A stretch of DNA of 64,000 nucleotides from Aplysia californica (Eukaryota > Mollusca > Gastropoda > Aplysiida > Aplysiidae), in assembly GCF_000002075.1 (NCBI RefSeq), contig NW_004797506.1:760700-824699 (forward strand), written 5' to 3'. Made by a program: the position numbers and the translations under genes. Within the stretch, counting starts at the first letter, position 1. The number at the start of each line of letters is the position of its first letter. The notes beneath the pieces are model-generated. The model made no database searches and was not told the origin of the DNA. It saw only the letters and a list, made by a program, of their open reading frames with translations. Shown here one piece after another: positions 46,904 to 62,026 of the stretch.

Positions 46904-49745
46904 TTGTAGATTTCAGTGATTTTTATAAACAAGAATTTTACCTCCCTTGGACAGTTGAGTGATGATTCTGCATTGTTCAACATTTGCAGCTGTCTATGGA
47001 TTAGGCGTCGTGTATGAATTCCCATTATTATTCTCTTAAAATTGATTATATATATTAGGTTTGGAATTTGTGTATGGAAATCAACAAAATGACTCTAGAG
47101 CGACTTTTTGTCTTCTGGATTTTGAAGAACACAAAAGCAGAAGTATTTTACTAAGATTGTGCATCATGTACAGTCAAACGTGCCCCCTAATGGAAAAATG
47201 TGTAAGACGGAAACCTGTCGTAAAACAGAATCTCCCTGCCCCCCCGATAAATTCTTCTGTAATTACCTGCTCTGTAAAACAGAAACGTGTCTTACCTCGG
47301 AAATGGAAGGAGAAATTGTACCTCTTCGTTTTGGAGGGTTTAAGTATGTCTTAGGACGGAAGGTGCTTTGTCAACTAACTTATCCCTGATTTGAAACAAG
47401 ACTATTAAGTTTGGTTCCATCAGTTTTAACCTTTACGCCATGCCGCCAGGCAAGGAAGGGTAGTAGGGGTGTAATTTAGGGGTAGATGTTTCCCCTTCCA
47501 TGTGAACCCGTGGCGGTGTAGATAGTCAGGGTGGTGTGGGTAGGAAGTCTCACCAGTGCGAGTGCCTGTGAAAGTGTTTTGAGTGGAACTCCAGCAGGCA
47601 AATTTTTACTGGTAGTCTGAGGCGAGAAGTGGGAAATTAGTTTGACCAATGCCTGCCTCCCTGATCGTATAACCAGCCATGAAAAGAGTGTTCCTCAAAT
47701 CGTTGTACATGCACAGGAGGGGTGGAGTTGTTTGACTGATTACATCGATGGGTGCGACTAAGTCAAGACTCTCAAACGAAGGAGATGTTCAAACATTTTT
47801 GTTTTTAATAGCTCAAACTGTGATCCTATGAAATGCAAGCACTGGTCGCAATAAATAAATAGGACTGATGCATGCCACTATCAGAGAAGATAGCACTTAA
47901 GATGTTTGAGAAGTGTGAAGTTTTGGTCACTGCTTGCAAACCGGACAAGCATCCCTTGATCCCACTGGCTGGGCCTCTGAAACCCCATTCCATCTCCCCA
48001 TACAATTCCCGTGTCAGAGACAGAATTTTTTTCTGGTTCCCTTGTGATTCTGTCTTACGCATGTTTGACTGTGCAGTCAAATCTCGTAGTTGGGAAAGCA
48101 TGAAGTTGGCAGAATAGCAGGACAAATGCGATTTGATTAGACTCCTCTGTTAATTAGCCCAGACTGCCCAAGGCCAAGGGACGTGATTTTGCTTTGTGAT
48201 AATATAATGTGTTCTTTGGAAAAATGTCTTTTTGTTGTGATTTGTACACAACAAGTATTGTAGAGTTGAGAGTGTTCTCCCTCCCTCTCCCCCCCCCCCC
48301 TTTCTCTCTATCTCTCTCTCTATCTCTTTCTTTCTCTCCTCTCCTCCCCCCCCCCCCCTTCTTCCTTCTCTATTTCCCTCCTTCTTTGAGTTAGATTGAA
48401 ATGCAAAGGACAGTTGGTTGGCCAAAAACTGCACATTTTTGGTCTGAAGTTCTACCCATGGCTTTTGCACTTATTTTTCATTTCACATGGTCTTTTAAAG
48501 GTGATGAGACGTTGAAGAAATGTACAGTGGAGTCCGCTTAAACTGAAAACTGCTGGACTGCCAAATTTTCATTGGTTTAGCCATGTTTTCAGTTTGGAGA
48601 GGGTTGCTCAAATAGAGATAAATTGAGATTTTTCTCATTTACTTTACCTCTTGTGGTAATTAAATTGCATATCGAGCAACAGACTTTATGCTTTGTTCTT
48701 TTTCTTTGACATTGTGACACTTGTTTGCTCTTCGGAGTGCCAAGCAGTCACACAGAACAGATGAAAGGTGCTCTGCATTAGTCTTGAGAAGTGAGGAACC
48801 TCAATGCCAGTAACATCATGAAACACACCGAACACGGTTGCATGCTCATGTGTAGGGCCTTTATGAACTAACTTCGCAGAGACAATATATATAAGGCCAT
48901 GACCTACTGAAGGTCGAGCGTGATAGATCATCACATGTACTTTCGCTGTCATTGCTTCACGAGGCCTCTATAGACAGTACGCAGGCTCAGTGATTTGTGT
49001 TGGCCTCTATGGAGTCAAGGAGTGCGCTAGCAATGCTTCTCTCTAGATGCAGTCTACACATGTGCATTCTCGTGTCTCTTTCTCCTGCTTCTCTGTCTGA
49101 AGATTTGATGATTCGTGTCACTTTTATGGGTTGCTATTGAAGATTTAGTTGACATAATCCTTGCAGTTCTTTTCAATTTAGAAATGGTAAAATTTTGCCA
49201 ACAGCTCATTTGGTATCAAAGCTTAACCCTGGTACAAATGACCGTGGTTGAAATCCCCTTATTTCAATGTGCTCTTGAAATTGGGTGGTTTGGAAGTGTT
49301 TCCAAGACATCATTGATGATCATGGTACCCCACCTACTTGGCTTGGTCCTATTGGGGATAAATATCATGAAGTTGAAATTTGAGGTCTTGTTTCTTAAAA
49401 AGCCTGAGTATTGAAAGGGGTTTCCAGAAGAGCTGATCAGAAGAACCAGTCTTCTGCTGTAAAGAAGTGAGTTCACTTCTGATGGTGAGAAAAGATTTTG
49501 TTGAATATCTCACCCTACCCATCAGGAACTGGTATCTTACTCAGCTATGGTTGGCCCTGATTGTTTGAGGGTAGAAAATAGTAGATTATCTGTACAGAAC
49601 CAATGTCAGTAATAGCATTTGTAACAGCTTTCACAAAGCGTTAAGAGGGGCGGGGGGGCTGTCTTGTTATTGTTTTTTGTATTTCACAACCCAATTTTGT
49701 GTTCACACAAAACTAATTTGTTTTATTTTCGTATTTTATTCCCAG
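46904..49745. other. Upstream region of the JNK coding exons
   Basis: No supported coding exon. Presumably intron or 5' flank of the JNK gene, because the first coding exon starts at a 3' splice site. Contains CT-rich microsatellites (48280-48380) and a pogo-like end fragment near 48522. Confidence 0.5.
48522..48606. mobile_element. Pogo-like terminal fragment
   Basis: TGTACAGTGGAGTCCGCTTA, then AACTGAAAACTGCTGGACTG and an inverted CATGTTTTCAGTTTGGA. It resembles the end of a pogo/Tigger element; only one end is present. Confidence 0.35.
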
Positions 49746-52436
<2,691 letters not shown>

Positions 52437-53481
52437 TGGGGAGGGCAAGCCCTAATTTCCTAGTTCATTTCAATAAATTAATAGTGGCGTGTGGAGGGGG
52501 TGGGGGTGCTAGCATTTTTCTATCTGCCTTGTAGTGGGCCCTTCTTACTCGGCATTTCATGTCCATCCCTAGGATTTTTAATGAACAAATTGTTGGTCCA
52601 AAAGAGAGAGGGGGGGTGAGAATGATTTTTAGACATATAAATTTTACATCTTATGTCAAATGGACAATTCACTTTCTCAGTTCTATTATATCCTTTCCAT
52701 ATGGAGAGGGCAAACCCTAATTTCCCAGTTCATTTCAATAAATTAGTAGTGGGGGGGGTGGGGGTGGTAGCTTTTTTCTATCTGCCTTGTAGTGGGCCTT
52801 TCTTACTCGTTGGAAGTACTAGACTCTTTCTGAGTGGAGTAAAAAGTAGACTTGTTGACCATTCTGTGCAGAACAGAGGAAAAAGTCTGTTGCAAGTATG
52901 TTTTCTCTATTACAATTCCGTTTCAAGAAACAGCTGATCACCAACCTCCCACGGTATTGGAGCTGAAGAGTCATAGCTTTGTTAAAAACCCATGGCCTTC
53001 CATTAAGTAATAATCTGTATCGGTGGAAATTAACTAATTCGCCCTTATGTGAGAGGTGTAACACTCATGAAATTGGAGATGAATTTCACTTTATTTTCTA
53101 TTGTTCACACTTTGTCCATCAAAGGTAATTGTTAATCCGTCCCAGCCTGACTCAGCCCAGTGACAGAAATATGCAATGTTTGACCCATGATAAGAGATAT
53201 ATTGCACAACCTGTACTTGTTCATAATTGAAACTTTACTTATCAAATGAGTGTTTTATGTGATGTGATGTGGACCAATGGTCTTTTTATGAACTTACTTA
53301 CTTACTTACTTTCTTACTCGGCATTTCATGTCCATCCCTGGGATTTTTAATGAACAAATTGCTGGTCCAAAAGAGAGAGGGGGTTGAGAATGATTTTTAA
53401 ACGTATAAATTTTACATCTTATATATGTCAAATGGAGAATCCACTTTCTCAGTTCTATTATATCCTTTCCATATGGATGGA
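52437..53481. repeat. Tandem duplication of a ~264-bp unit, second copy split by a LINE
   Basis: Unit part A (GGGCAAGCCCTAATTTCC ... TTCTTACTCG) occurs at 52437-52561 and 52701-52809. Part B (GCATTTCATGTCCATCCC ... TATCCTTTCCATATGG) occurs at 52552-52702 and 53321-53476. Between the second A and second B lies the LINE fragment. Confidence 0.85.
52810..53309 (+). mobile_element. 5'-truncated LINE 3' end with 11-bp target duplication
   Basis: Flanked by TTTCTTACTCG at 52799-52809 and 53310-53320, an exact 11-bp direct repeat. The uninterrupted first unit of the tandem duplication shows the pre-insertion site. Just before a TAA, the fragment encodes NLYRWKLTNSPLCERCNTHE and IGDEFHFIFYCSHFVHQR, a C-terminal zinc-finger-like motif of the kind seen at the end of CR1/RTE-like reverse transcriptases (family knowledge). 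It ends in (ACTT)n. Confidence 0.85.
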
Positions 53482-53776
53482 GAATTGGTCGTCTCTTTTT
53501 TCTGTCATCTTCCATACATGTGTGCAAAAGTCTTTAGTATGTGTGTGAGTGGGCGTTGATGTGTATGCATGTTTATATATTTTAAAGGGGGGGGGAGGGA
53601 GAAGAGAAAGAGGAGCTCCTTGTTCTAACTAGAACTGATGTGCTATCGAGTCTCATATTCATTCCCACTTGTCAGACTCTCGTTATCGTTTCTCTACACA
53701 AAGTATTTATGTAGTCTCTCTGGGGGGGTTTTCAACCTTGCCCCCGCCCACCACCTTCCGCTTACCCCTCTCTCTT

Positions 53777-53779
<3 letters not shown>

Positions 53780-53830
<51 letters not shown>
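53780..53830. repeat. (CT)n running into an assembly gap
   Basis: At least 25 CT units ending at the first N. Confidence 0.95.
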
Positions 53831-54521
53831 NNNNNNNNNNNNNNNNNNNNNNNNNNNNNNNNNNNNNNNNNNNNNNNNNNNNNNNNNNNNNNNNNNNNNN
53901 NNNNNNNNNNNNNNNNNNNNNNNNNNNNNNNNNNNNNNNNNNNNNNNNNNNNNNNNNNNNNNNNNNNNNNNNNNNNNNNNNNNNNNNNNNNNNNNNNNNN
54001 NNNNNNNNNNNNNNNNNNNNNNNNNNNNNNNNNNNNNNNNNNNNNNNNNNNNNNNNNNNNNNNNNNNNNNNNNNNNNNNNNNNNNNNNNNNNNNNNNNNN
54101 NNNNNNNNNNNNNNNNNNNNNNNNNNNNNNNNNNNNNNNNNNNNNNNNNNNNNNNNNNNNNNNNNNNNNNNNNNNNNNNNNNNNNNNNNNNNNNNNNNNN
54201 NNNNNNNNNNNNNNNNNNNNNNNNNNNNNNNNNNNNNNNNNNNNNNNNNNNNNNNNNNNNNNNNNNNNNNNNNNNNNNNNNNNNNNNNNNNNNNNNNNNN
54301 NNNNNNNNNNNNNNNNNNNNNNNNNNNNNNNNNNNNNNNNNNNNNNNNNNNNNNNNNNNNNNNNNNNNNNNNNNNNNNNNNNNNNNNNNNNNNNNNNNNN
54401 NNNNNNNNNNNNNNNNNNNNNNNNNNNNNNNNNNNNNNNNNNNNNNNNNNNNNNNNNNNNNNNNNNNNNNNNNNNNNNNNNNNNNNNNNNNNNNNNNNNN
54501 NNNNNNNNNNNNNNNNNNNNN
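53831..54521. other. Assembly gap (691 N)
   Basis: Unknown bases. All open frames crossing it are artefacts. Confidence 1.
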
Positions 54522-55207
54522 ACGATCAACCATTGTCGAGGAGAAACGTGGTAATTTTAGACATGTGGCCCTCTTGGACAGTGTCATTACGATAGAGAAA
54601 TTTACTTTTATCCGCCGCTTATACCCTTTTGGGTGTCGCGGGACAATAGAAAAAAACAAACAAAGAAAAACGAAATTGTTTTGTGGAGGGGGGGGGGCAG
54701 AATGTGAAAAGACGCTGGTGGCCAAGTTTCGTATGTCTCCCCCCGTCCTAAAAAAAATCACTGACTTTGAACTTTCTATCGCCTTTTTTTTCCTTTCCTC
54801 AACGAGATGCGTGCGTCTTGTCGATGTCGAAAGTCACGGTGTGACGTCACTCGGCATCGATATTCATTGACAGGAACTAGTTTCTCAATGAGATTTCAGT
54901 GTTGACTGGCGTCATAGCCGGTGGAATTTTGGGAATCGCCGACGGAAAAAAATAACATGCTGCTTCGTGAATTAACCGAACTGAAGGGGTGCCTCGAAGA
55001 AAGATAGACGGTATTGCCACAAGCTGAAGTGCTGAGTTCCGATTGTTTGGTGGCGTGTGTTTTTTAAGTCACCCTCCTACTGATGATTTTATTTGTCGCG
55101 GCGTGAGGTTGGCTGTCTTATCGATCGATCAGCTGTTCAGAAATCCTTTCTTTAACTAATGTTTTTATTCGCTGATTACCATACGGTGATTTCATGTAGG
55201 TGTTTTA
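54522..55207. other. CpG-richer stretch with a CRE palindrome
   Basis: Immediately after the gap. Contains GTGTCGCGGGAC, TCGATGTCGAAAG, a perfect TGACGTCA (54842-54849), and GAATCGCCGACGG. It could be an internal promoter or enhancer in the presumed JNK intron. No exon can be assigned. Confidence 0.3.
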
Positions 55208-55408
55208 CGACACAATTTAGATCATAATTTAGTGGGCGGGTTTCAACCCTGTCTGTCAGCCCCAACCCTGGCTGAGGGGGATATACAGGTTCCAAGGATT
55301 TGATCGAAATGCTCGATAATAGTACTTTACTCCTCACAAGGGATTTGAACTCAAAGTCTTCTACCTGCGACGGCCAAGCCCCTAACTGCCCCACCACAGA
55401 CGCATGTG
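55208..55408 (-). mobile_element. tRNA-derived SINE, AGGAGGCGGG family, copy 4
   Basis: The plus strand shows ATTTAGTGGGCGGGTTTCAA, CCCTGTCTGTCAGCCCCAAC, AAGGGATTTGAACTC (B box, inverted) and CCTAACTGCCCCACCACAGA (A-box region, inverted). Confidence 0.75.
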
Positions 55409-55554
55409 GTTTGATCTTCAATCTCTTTCTTTCTGTTCCTACATACGGATGATAGAGGGTGCTTCTGGTTAATCCTTGTTTTCTTTCTCTCCGCGTTTTT
55501 CTGTCCGTCTTGTTTGGGGGTTCCCCGCCCCCCCCCCGCCCCCCCGCAAAGTGG

Positions 55555-55740
55555 CAGCGGGTGTTTGGCGGGTTTCTTGTGTGGTTTGCTCCTTCTTTCC
55601 TGTCAAACATCTGTCGTTCTGATCTCTCCTCCTTCCTTTTTGTGTTTGAGTTTACTAGCTCTTTTTTAACACCTCTTACCTTCTGCACTTATATTATGAC
55701 CTTATTGTGTTGTGAGTGCTGTAAAACTCTTACTTAAACA
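55555..55740 (+). mobile_element. Short SINE (family A)
   Basis: GGGTGTTTGGCGGGTTTCTT, TGTGGTTTGCTCCTTCTTTC, CTTCTGCACTTATATTATGA and GTGAGTGCTGTAAAACTCTT. Confidence 0.75.
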
Positions 55741-55859
55741 AAACGACAGACATGTCAGTGTGCTTCTCTATACTCGGACAAAGCCTGATCCTCTCCTCGT
55801 CTCATTGTGCAGTCGGTTTTGCCCTGTTTGCGGGTGGTTGGAGGACGCCACTGGTAGTG

Positions 55860-55970
55860 CCTACGTCTTTACTTTCCCTCTGCTGTTTCTGTCTGTCTTG
55901 TCTTACTTTCTTTTCCCGCATCGTAAATGACAATTATTGTGTTAATGTGCTTCTCTTTCTTCGAAATTAT
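55860..55970 (+). repeat. Dispersed repeat family F
   Basis: CTGCTGTTTCTGTCTGTCTT, AAATGACAATTATTGTGTTA and ATGTGCTTCTCTTTCTTCG. Related copies are at 60300-60395 (plus) and 28080-28225 (minus). Confidence 0.5.
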
Positions 55971-56409
55971 GCCCCCCCCCCCCCGTCCTTTTTCGCCAAT
56001 GTTTACTTTCTTCGTGTTTTGTTTAGCTTCTTTGTGACCTGTCAGACATTTATTTTCCTTTCTGTACGTTTTCTTCTGTCTATCTTTTCGTCCGCGAAGC
56101 CTCGTGTCACCTCACTCCGTGTTGTTAAACGTTCTTCTTCTCGTCCACATTTTCCCGTTTTATATGTTTATAGTTTTCTCTTTAAAAAAAAGAAATAACT
56201 GTTGGACTTTAAGTTGTGATCTGTCCCTTCTACTTCTTTTCACTGCCGAAGTCTGACCGTTATCACTAACTCCGGCTCACAGCAAAACCGCTACCTGTTC
56301 CTTTGGGGGTTTTTTTTCTCTTTAGGGCAGCATTTGTATGTAATTGTCGCTCTCTCCCATCCAGGTGTTCTACCTTCCCGCCTTTGATGACCTCTTTGTT
56401 TCTCTCTGA

Positions 56410-56518
<109 letters not shown>

Positions 56519-56639
56519 AGTCTCTTTTCACTCTATCCCTTTCAGTCTACTATGTGTGGTTTATGTCTTTCTTTCTTCCTCCCTCTATCCCCTTCTCTCA
56601 TTTGTCTTGTCGCCCTCACATTCGACCCCCCCCCCCCTC

Positions 56640-57115
56640 CCTTTCTCCCCCTCTTACGTCAGAGTGACCCAGTGTCGCCTGCCCCTGCCTGTCTCGCCCC
56701 GCCTGCAGTAGCAGCAGCAGCGAGCAACAAGAGGCGAGACTCGGCCTGACCGCCGGCGTGAGCGGCAGCACTCACTCCAGGGGGAGGTGTGCGTGCGTGT
56801 GCGTGTGCTCGTATGTGTGTGCCCGCGGGAGCCCCCCCTGGACGGAGGCAAGCAGCCCCGGGGCCCTCCTCGTGATTTCTAATCAATACCCATCACATTG
56901 CGTTACACATCGGGTCGATAGCAACAGGCCTGAGCCCTTATGGCCCCTCCTGATGGGCGCCTTCCCCTTCCCCGTTCCGGTCCCTTTCCTCTCCCCCCCC
57001 CCCAAAAAAAAAAAAGAAAAGAAAAGGAAAGGAAAAAAAAACATGGGCTGGGGTAGTACCGCGGTACCGCTTCCATTTCCGAAAGATCGAAGCAGCTAGG
57101 CTAGCGACTTGTTTT
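56640..57115. other. GC-rich stretch, function unknown
   Basis: CpG- and GC-rich compared with surroundings (CCGCCGGCGTGAGCGGCAG, CCCGCGGGAGCC), with C-runs and an A-run. Short overlapping frames only. Possibly an alternative first exon or CpG-island-like promoter; not demonstrable from sequence. Confidence 0.3.
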
Positions 57116-57539
57116 GAAGGGGGTGAGATAAATTTATTCAACGTGTGCTTGGCGCTTCAGTGTCTAGGCTCTTGTTATCACGACGGGCCTTGAAGTGTGG
57201 TACGAAACGCCCCCGCACTTGTGCAATCAGTTTTTTGGAAAGAAGTAGAGGGAGGAAAGGAGGGTGTGTGCAGGAACTACATTTTGGTTTGTTCAGATTA
57301 GTGTATTGATCACTGTACCCTGTTGTTGGTGTTTTTTTTGTGTGCCTGTGTGGGGTTGCCTTCCGTTGTTTTGGGGTTGTTTTTTTTAGTTGTGGGGGAT
57401 ATTGTTCAGCTTTGTCCTCCCCAGTAATGGTGTCACGTTTTGATTGGATTTGAGTTTGTTGGGTTTTTTGGTGGGGTAGGTTTTTTGGTGGGGGGGTTTT
57501 TGTGGTTGATTTTGCCATTGTCGCCCACAATGAGTGAGG

Positions 57540-57686
57540 GAGTGGGTGGTTGGTGGGTGCTCTGGTGTGCTTTTCTCCTTCTTGCGTATTATACACCTCC
57601 TTCTTTTGTGTGTTTATTACCCTATTGTATACCTCTAATCTTTGGCACCTTATTGTGTTGCAAGTACCGAAAGTATTTACTAAAAC
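57540..57686 (+). mobile_element. Short SINE (family A)
   Basis: GGTGGTTGGTGGGTGCTCTG, TTTTCTCCTTCTTGCG, CTAATCTTTGGCACCTTATT and GCAAGTACCGAAAGTATTTA. The minus-strand 190-codon frame at 57138-57710 is partly its antisense. Confidence 0.7.
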
Positions 57687-57830
57687 CAACCCACCAGGGC
57701 AGACTTGCACTTTTTCGTGTCAAGTAACGATACCTCCAACAACTTTTCTGTTTTCTTTCTAATTGGTTTTGCACTCTACCCCCACCTCACCCCAAGAGTT
57801 ATAATACTGGTAATAATAATGATACATTGT

Positions 57831-57905
57831 ATAATAATAATAATAATAATAATAATAGTAATAGTAATAATAATAAGGATAATGATTATTATAAAAATAA
57901 TAACA
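57831..57905. repeat. (TAA)n microsatellite
   Basis: Interrupted TAA repeats within an AT-rich stretch. Confidence 0.9.
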
Positions 57906-58321
57906 AAGAAAGAGAGAACAGTTTTTTAAAAACCCTCATATTTAATACAGTTCATGGTGGTCAAGAGTAAACATTTTTATAGCTACCATTTTCGTTTATT
58001 TAATTATTCAGTGTTCCATTAGAAGATTTGATTATTTGTAGCCAGGGTTGCCATGGGCCATGTGTGCAGTGAACAGGCTTCGAAAACTTGAGTCAAAGGC
58101 TTGTTCTCTCCCATACTCTTTCTACTTCTAGTCTGTTGTTCGGGGAGGCAGAGGGGGTGTTGTTGTTTTTGGTTGGGTTTTTTTTTTGTGTGTGTGTGTG
58201 GGGGGGGGGGGTGTTGTTGGGTTTTCTTAAGAAAGACATCCCTGCACCAAACGCTGATACAATTATACGAGTGCCTGTAATCAACTCCTACTCATCTGGT
58301 GGTCTTGAGCCGTTTCTATAC

Positions 58322-58418
<97 letters not shown>

Positions 58419-58527
58419 GCTCTCTGTCTGTCTGTCTCTCCCCCCCTCCTTCTCTCCCCCTCTCTCACCCCTTTCTGTCAGTCTATCTGTCTGCCTGCCT
58501 GCCTGCCTGCCTGTGTCTGTCTTTCTT

Positions 58528-58560
<33 letters not shown>
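58322..58560. repeat. (CT)n followed by (CTGT)n/(CCTG)n
   Basis: CT units to about 58430, CCTG units at 58490-58512 and CTGT units at 58527-58560. Confidence 0.95.
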
Positions 58561-59261
58561 GTGCATGAGGATATGTGTTATGTATCTTTTTCAGTCTTTT
58601 CTCATTCGAATCCCCCTCGTCATGTTTCGGTTTTTCATTTTCAAAATATTCTTTCTAGTTAATTTGACCTCCTTTTTTTCGCTGTCTCTGTCGGTCTCTC
58701 TGGTGATAAGATGAGGGTAGTCGGTAGTTGCTTTGGTGTGATTCACTACTTTCCCTTCTCCGTTTTACAAGCTGTGGTTATTAATTTATCGGTGTACTTC
58801 TGTCTTAATTGCTTCCCCCGGCGCTTCCACAGCTCATATTAAGATCTGCCCCGGGGGTAAGAGAAGGGAACTGTGTCTAATAAAAATTTCTCCCCAAGGA
58901 TGGTTTGAGGGTGCTACCACTGTTATGAAGAACATTTTTTAAAATTTGACCCCCCCCCCCCCCTTTTTCCTCTTACGTTTTTAATTTTTGTCAGTCTTGC
59001 TTTTTCTCGGGCTTGCATCCGTATATAGGCCTATTGTGTCAATGCATTAATTCCATGTTGTATTGCATGTGGGTTTTTTCACATTGACCTAAGATGTACT
59101 ATTTCTTCAAAGATAAATTGTTGTTTCTTCTATTTGTCGTGCTTTTTAAATTTTCAATACAGAAATAAAAAGTTTACCAAAATGTTGATATTTAAATTTG
59201 TTTAATTCCGCATCTTTCGTTCGCAAGCAAGGTGTCTTTAGATTTACCGTCGACCGAAGCC
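58561..59261. other. Spacer, no gene seen
   Basis: A weak SINE family A head-like segment near 58705-58770 (GATGAGGGTAGTCGGTAG, TTTGGTGTGATTCACTACTT). Otherwise AT- and T-rich. Confidence 0.5.
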
Positions 59262-59439
59262 AGTCGGTGGTTAGCAGGTTTTTTAGTGTGGTTTGCTCCT
59301 TCTTTCATATCAAACGTCTATTGTCCTTTTCTCTTCCTTCATTTTTGTGTTTGCTACTGTCTTGTACCACCGCTAGTCTTCGGCACTTGTATGACCTAAT
59401 TGTGCTGCGAGTGCTTTAAAGCTTTTACTAAAATTAAAA
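59262..59439 (+). mobile_element. Short SINE (family A)
   Basis: GGTGGTTAGCAGGTTTTTTA, GTGTGGTTTGCTCCTTCTTT, GTCTTCGGCACTTGTATGAC and GCGAGTGCTTTAAAGCTTTT. Confidence 0.75.
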
Positions 59440-60299
59440 AAGACTGAAGCCTGCTGGAATTCCCACGCTTCATTAGTTCTAAATTAATCCTGCAATGAAA
59501 GCCTGTTTACTTTTTGCCCCTTGTTTCTGGGGAAGCATAGACAAGTGTTTCACTGCGTTACTTGGGTGACAGTCAGTCCGGTTCTCATTATTCTGTATAT
59601 CCTTTTTGACGTGAGTTCTGTCCTTGTGCCCCAGCCTTTGAGTTTTGAGTGAAATGGAAATCCGAGTAGCAAGCTGAAGGGGAGAGAGTTCTCCAAATCT
59701 CGAGTCTTCGTCGTCGAGATCTTTAGCTTGAGGCTATTTCGATCTCCTTTTTGTCCTCAACCCGATATCTAGTGAGACATTCATGTCCTTTCTTCACGGA
59801 TGGTTAGTATGTGCTCTGGTATGAGATCCTCTGAATTCTTTTATAGTTTTTTTTCCGTCCTTGGCTATATCTTCCTTTGTTCCGGGGCCAAACGCGCGTA
59901 GTTGGATGGTGGCACTGAAAGTCCTTTTTGTTTCCTCTTTTGCTTATGTCTAGCGATCTTGCTTTTTCCTGACATAACCTGGAAGGGCCGCTGTGATGTC
60001 GAAGTGCTTCTCTTCGCTTGGTTGCGAAAAGGATAGACCTGATGAAACAATCCGTTTACCATGTTCGGTCATGACATCATCTTACTCTCAAAGCTTCCCG
60101 AACGTTGTCGTTATCACCATGGGTCACTATAATGAGACAGCTCCTTTTTTCCGCCCTGTCTTCCGGTTAAGTGCCGGGTATTTGTAAGCTACGTAGAAAA
60201 GGTGTCAACGTGGTAGCTATTTTAATTCGTCAATAAAAAGCAAATCAGGAAACGAAAAATGTTTTTCGGAGGGCGCCCCTGGTTAGTTCTACTTGTTGC
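59440..60299. other. Spacer, no gene seen
   Basis: No supported exon. A partial family A head is visible near 59798 (GGATGGTTAGTATGTGCTCT). Confidence 0.5.
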
Positions 60300-60395
60300 C
60301 TCTCTTTCTGTTGTTTCTGTCTGCCTTGCCTTTTCCCCGACTCTGAATGACTGTCATTCTAAAGATATATGCTTCTCTACTCAAGCAAACAGTTT
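60300..60395 (+). repeat. Dispersed repeat family F, diverged
   Basis: CTGTTGTTTCTGTCTGCCTT, CTGAATGACTGTCATTCTAA and TATGCTTCTCTACTCAAGCA, comparable to 55860-55970. Confidence 0.4.
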
Positions 60396-60580
60396 TGGTG
60401 GGCGGTTGGAGGGTGCTCTGGGTTCTTTAGTACCTTTTTTTTAATCAGACTTATATCGTCCTTATCTCTCCTCCCTCTGTTTGTGTTTGTTACTCCCTTG
60501 TACATGTATTATTTCTTTTCTTCGATTCTTATACATGTATAACCTAATTATTTTACAAGCGCCGTAAAACTCTTACAATA
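60396..60580 (+). mobile_element. Short SINE (family A), diverged
   Basis: GGTGGGCGGTTGGAGGGTGC, TGTGTTTGTTACTCCCTTGT and ACAAGCGCCGTAAAACTCTT. Confidence 0.6.
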
Positions 60581-60912
60581 ACAAATAGTTGTCCTGGAAA
60601 TGAAAAGATAATGGTATGAAGTGTTTCCCCTTTTGAATCACAACGAAATTGCTTCTTCTCAGAAAGTGCGCTTTTCTAGGACAACGGTTGCGTCAGCTTT
60701 CTAGTAATGATGAATGGGTGTGAGCAGTGGAGATGTCTCTGACATTTATCGCGGACTTGGTGGCAATTACTACTGTCACCTAACTCCTCATCTTGTTTAC
60801 GTACATGCTGTTTGAACTTCATAAATCGCGGGATGTTTATGTTATGCTGGGTATTTATTTTATATTGAAATTGTTTGTTTGAATAAAATACACATACACG
60901 TACGCGCTCACA

Positions 60913-60914
<2 letters not shown>

Positions 60915-60996
<82 letters not shown>

Positions 60997-61018
60997 CCCC
61001 CCCCCCCCCCCCCCCCCC
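60915..61018. repeat. (CT)n followed by a C-run
   Basis: About 38 CT units and then roughly 23 C. Confidence 0.97.
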
Positions 61019-61541
61019 AATCTCTTTTTCTAGCTTTCTCGAAAGAAAGTAGCCTTAGAATTCCAAGAGCTTACAGAACTGTCACTTAGAGCAAACTTTA
61101 GTTGGTTTCTTTTAAAGATTTCCCCAGACAGTGGTTTAGTCGGGCCAGTCGCCCCTTCCTTTCTCTATTTTGTCAGCGAGCGGACCCTTGCGTTGATTTT
61201 ACTGGTTTCACGCCGACGCAGATTTTGGGCCGTCAGACGAGCTCATGTTATTTCCCAATCGTCCAGGCGGTTAGGGGGCCCAGTAGATGTTTTTCTATGT
61301 CTTCCATTACGTTTTATACGTTTGTCCTTTGGGCTGTTTGTGCGTGTGTGTTATCTATGTACAATGTAGATTGTTGATCGTCATTGTGTGACTTTTTGCT
61401 TCTCTTTCAGCAAGAACAGCTAAGAGACTCGTCTGATGAATGTCTGTGTTTGTGTGTGTGTGTGTGTGAGTGTGTGTGTGGGTGTGTGTGTGTTAGAGGG
61501 GGGGGGGGGTAGGAGAAAGGAAGAGAGAAAGGGTGTAGCAT

Positions 61542-61572
<31 letters not shown>

Positions 61573-62026
61573 GGGAGAGGAGTGGGTCTGATAAGACATA
61601 TTTATTTGTCGAATGAGTGACCCTCGTCACCACGTGAAATCTCATCCACACGCTCGGTAAACTCTGAAATTGTCGAGGCCTTCTTTACAGCAAGGCAATA
61701 TTTTCAAATAACGTCGAGATTCTTGCTTCAAGTTACGGAGTTATTGATTTCACGTTGTCTGAATAGACTATGATCCCCTCGTGTTGCTCCTAGTGTGCTG
61801 GCAAAAGTTATGGTGATGCACCCTCATGTTTAAGGCTCCCGTCTTCGGATTCTTTCGGGAAAACGCTCGCTGGTGTTCGAGAGTCGTTTCATAAAGTTGT
61901 CTGATGTCTCATCGACAATTCTCGGAGTGTATGAAGCGGCTGCAATGTTTTGACCTTGCAGTTTATATTTTATCCCATATTTATATATCTATGTTTGTGC
62001 TGCATAGATAGATACATTGCTTGGAA
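61019..62026. other. Spacer with GT, G-run and AG microsatellites
   Basis: (GT)n at 61449-61495, a G-run at 61499-61510, (AG)n at 61541-61569. No supported exon. Confidence 0.6.

Noticed and set aside
53638-54870. Long open frames of 255-410 codons
   Set aside because: They cross the 691-base run of N and a CT microsatellite.
57138-57710. 190-codon minus-strand frame
   Set aside because: Partly antisense to a SINE family A copy and otherwise Lys/Thr/Pro-rich from G/T-rich sequence.
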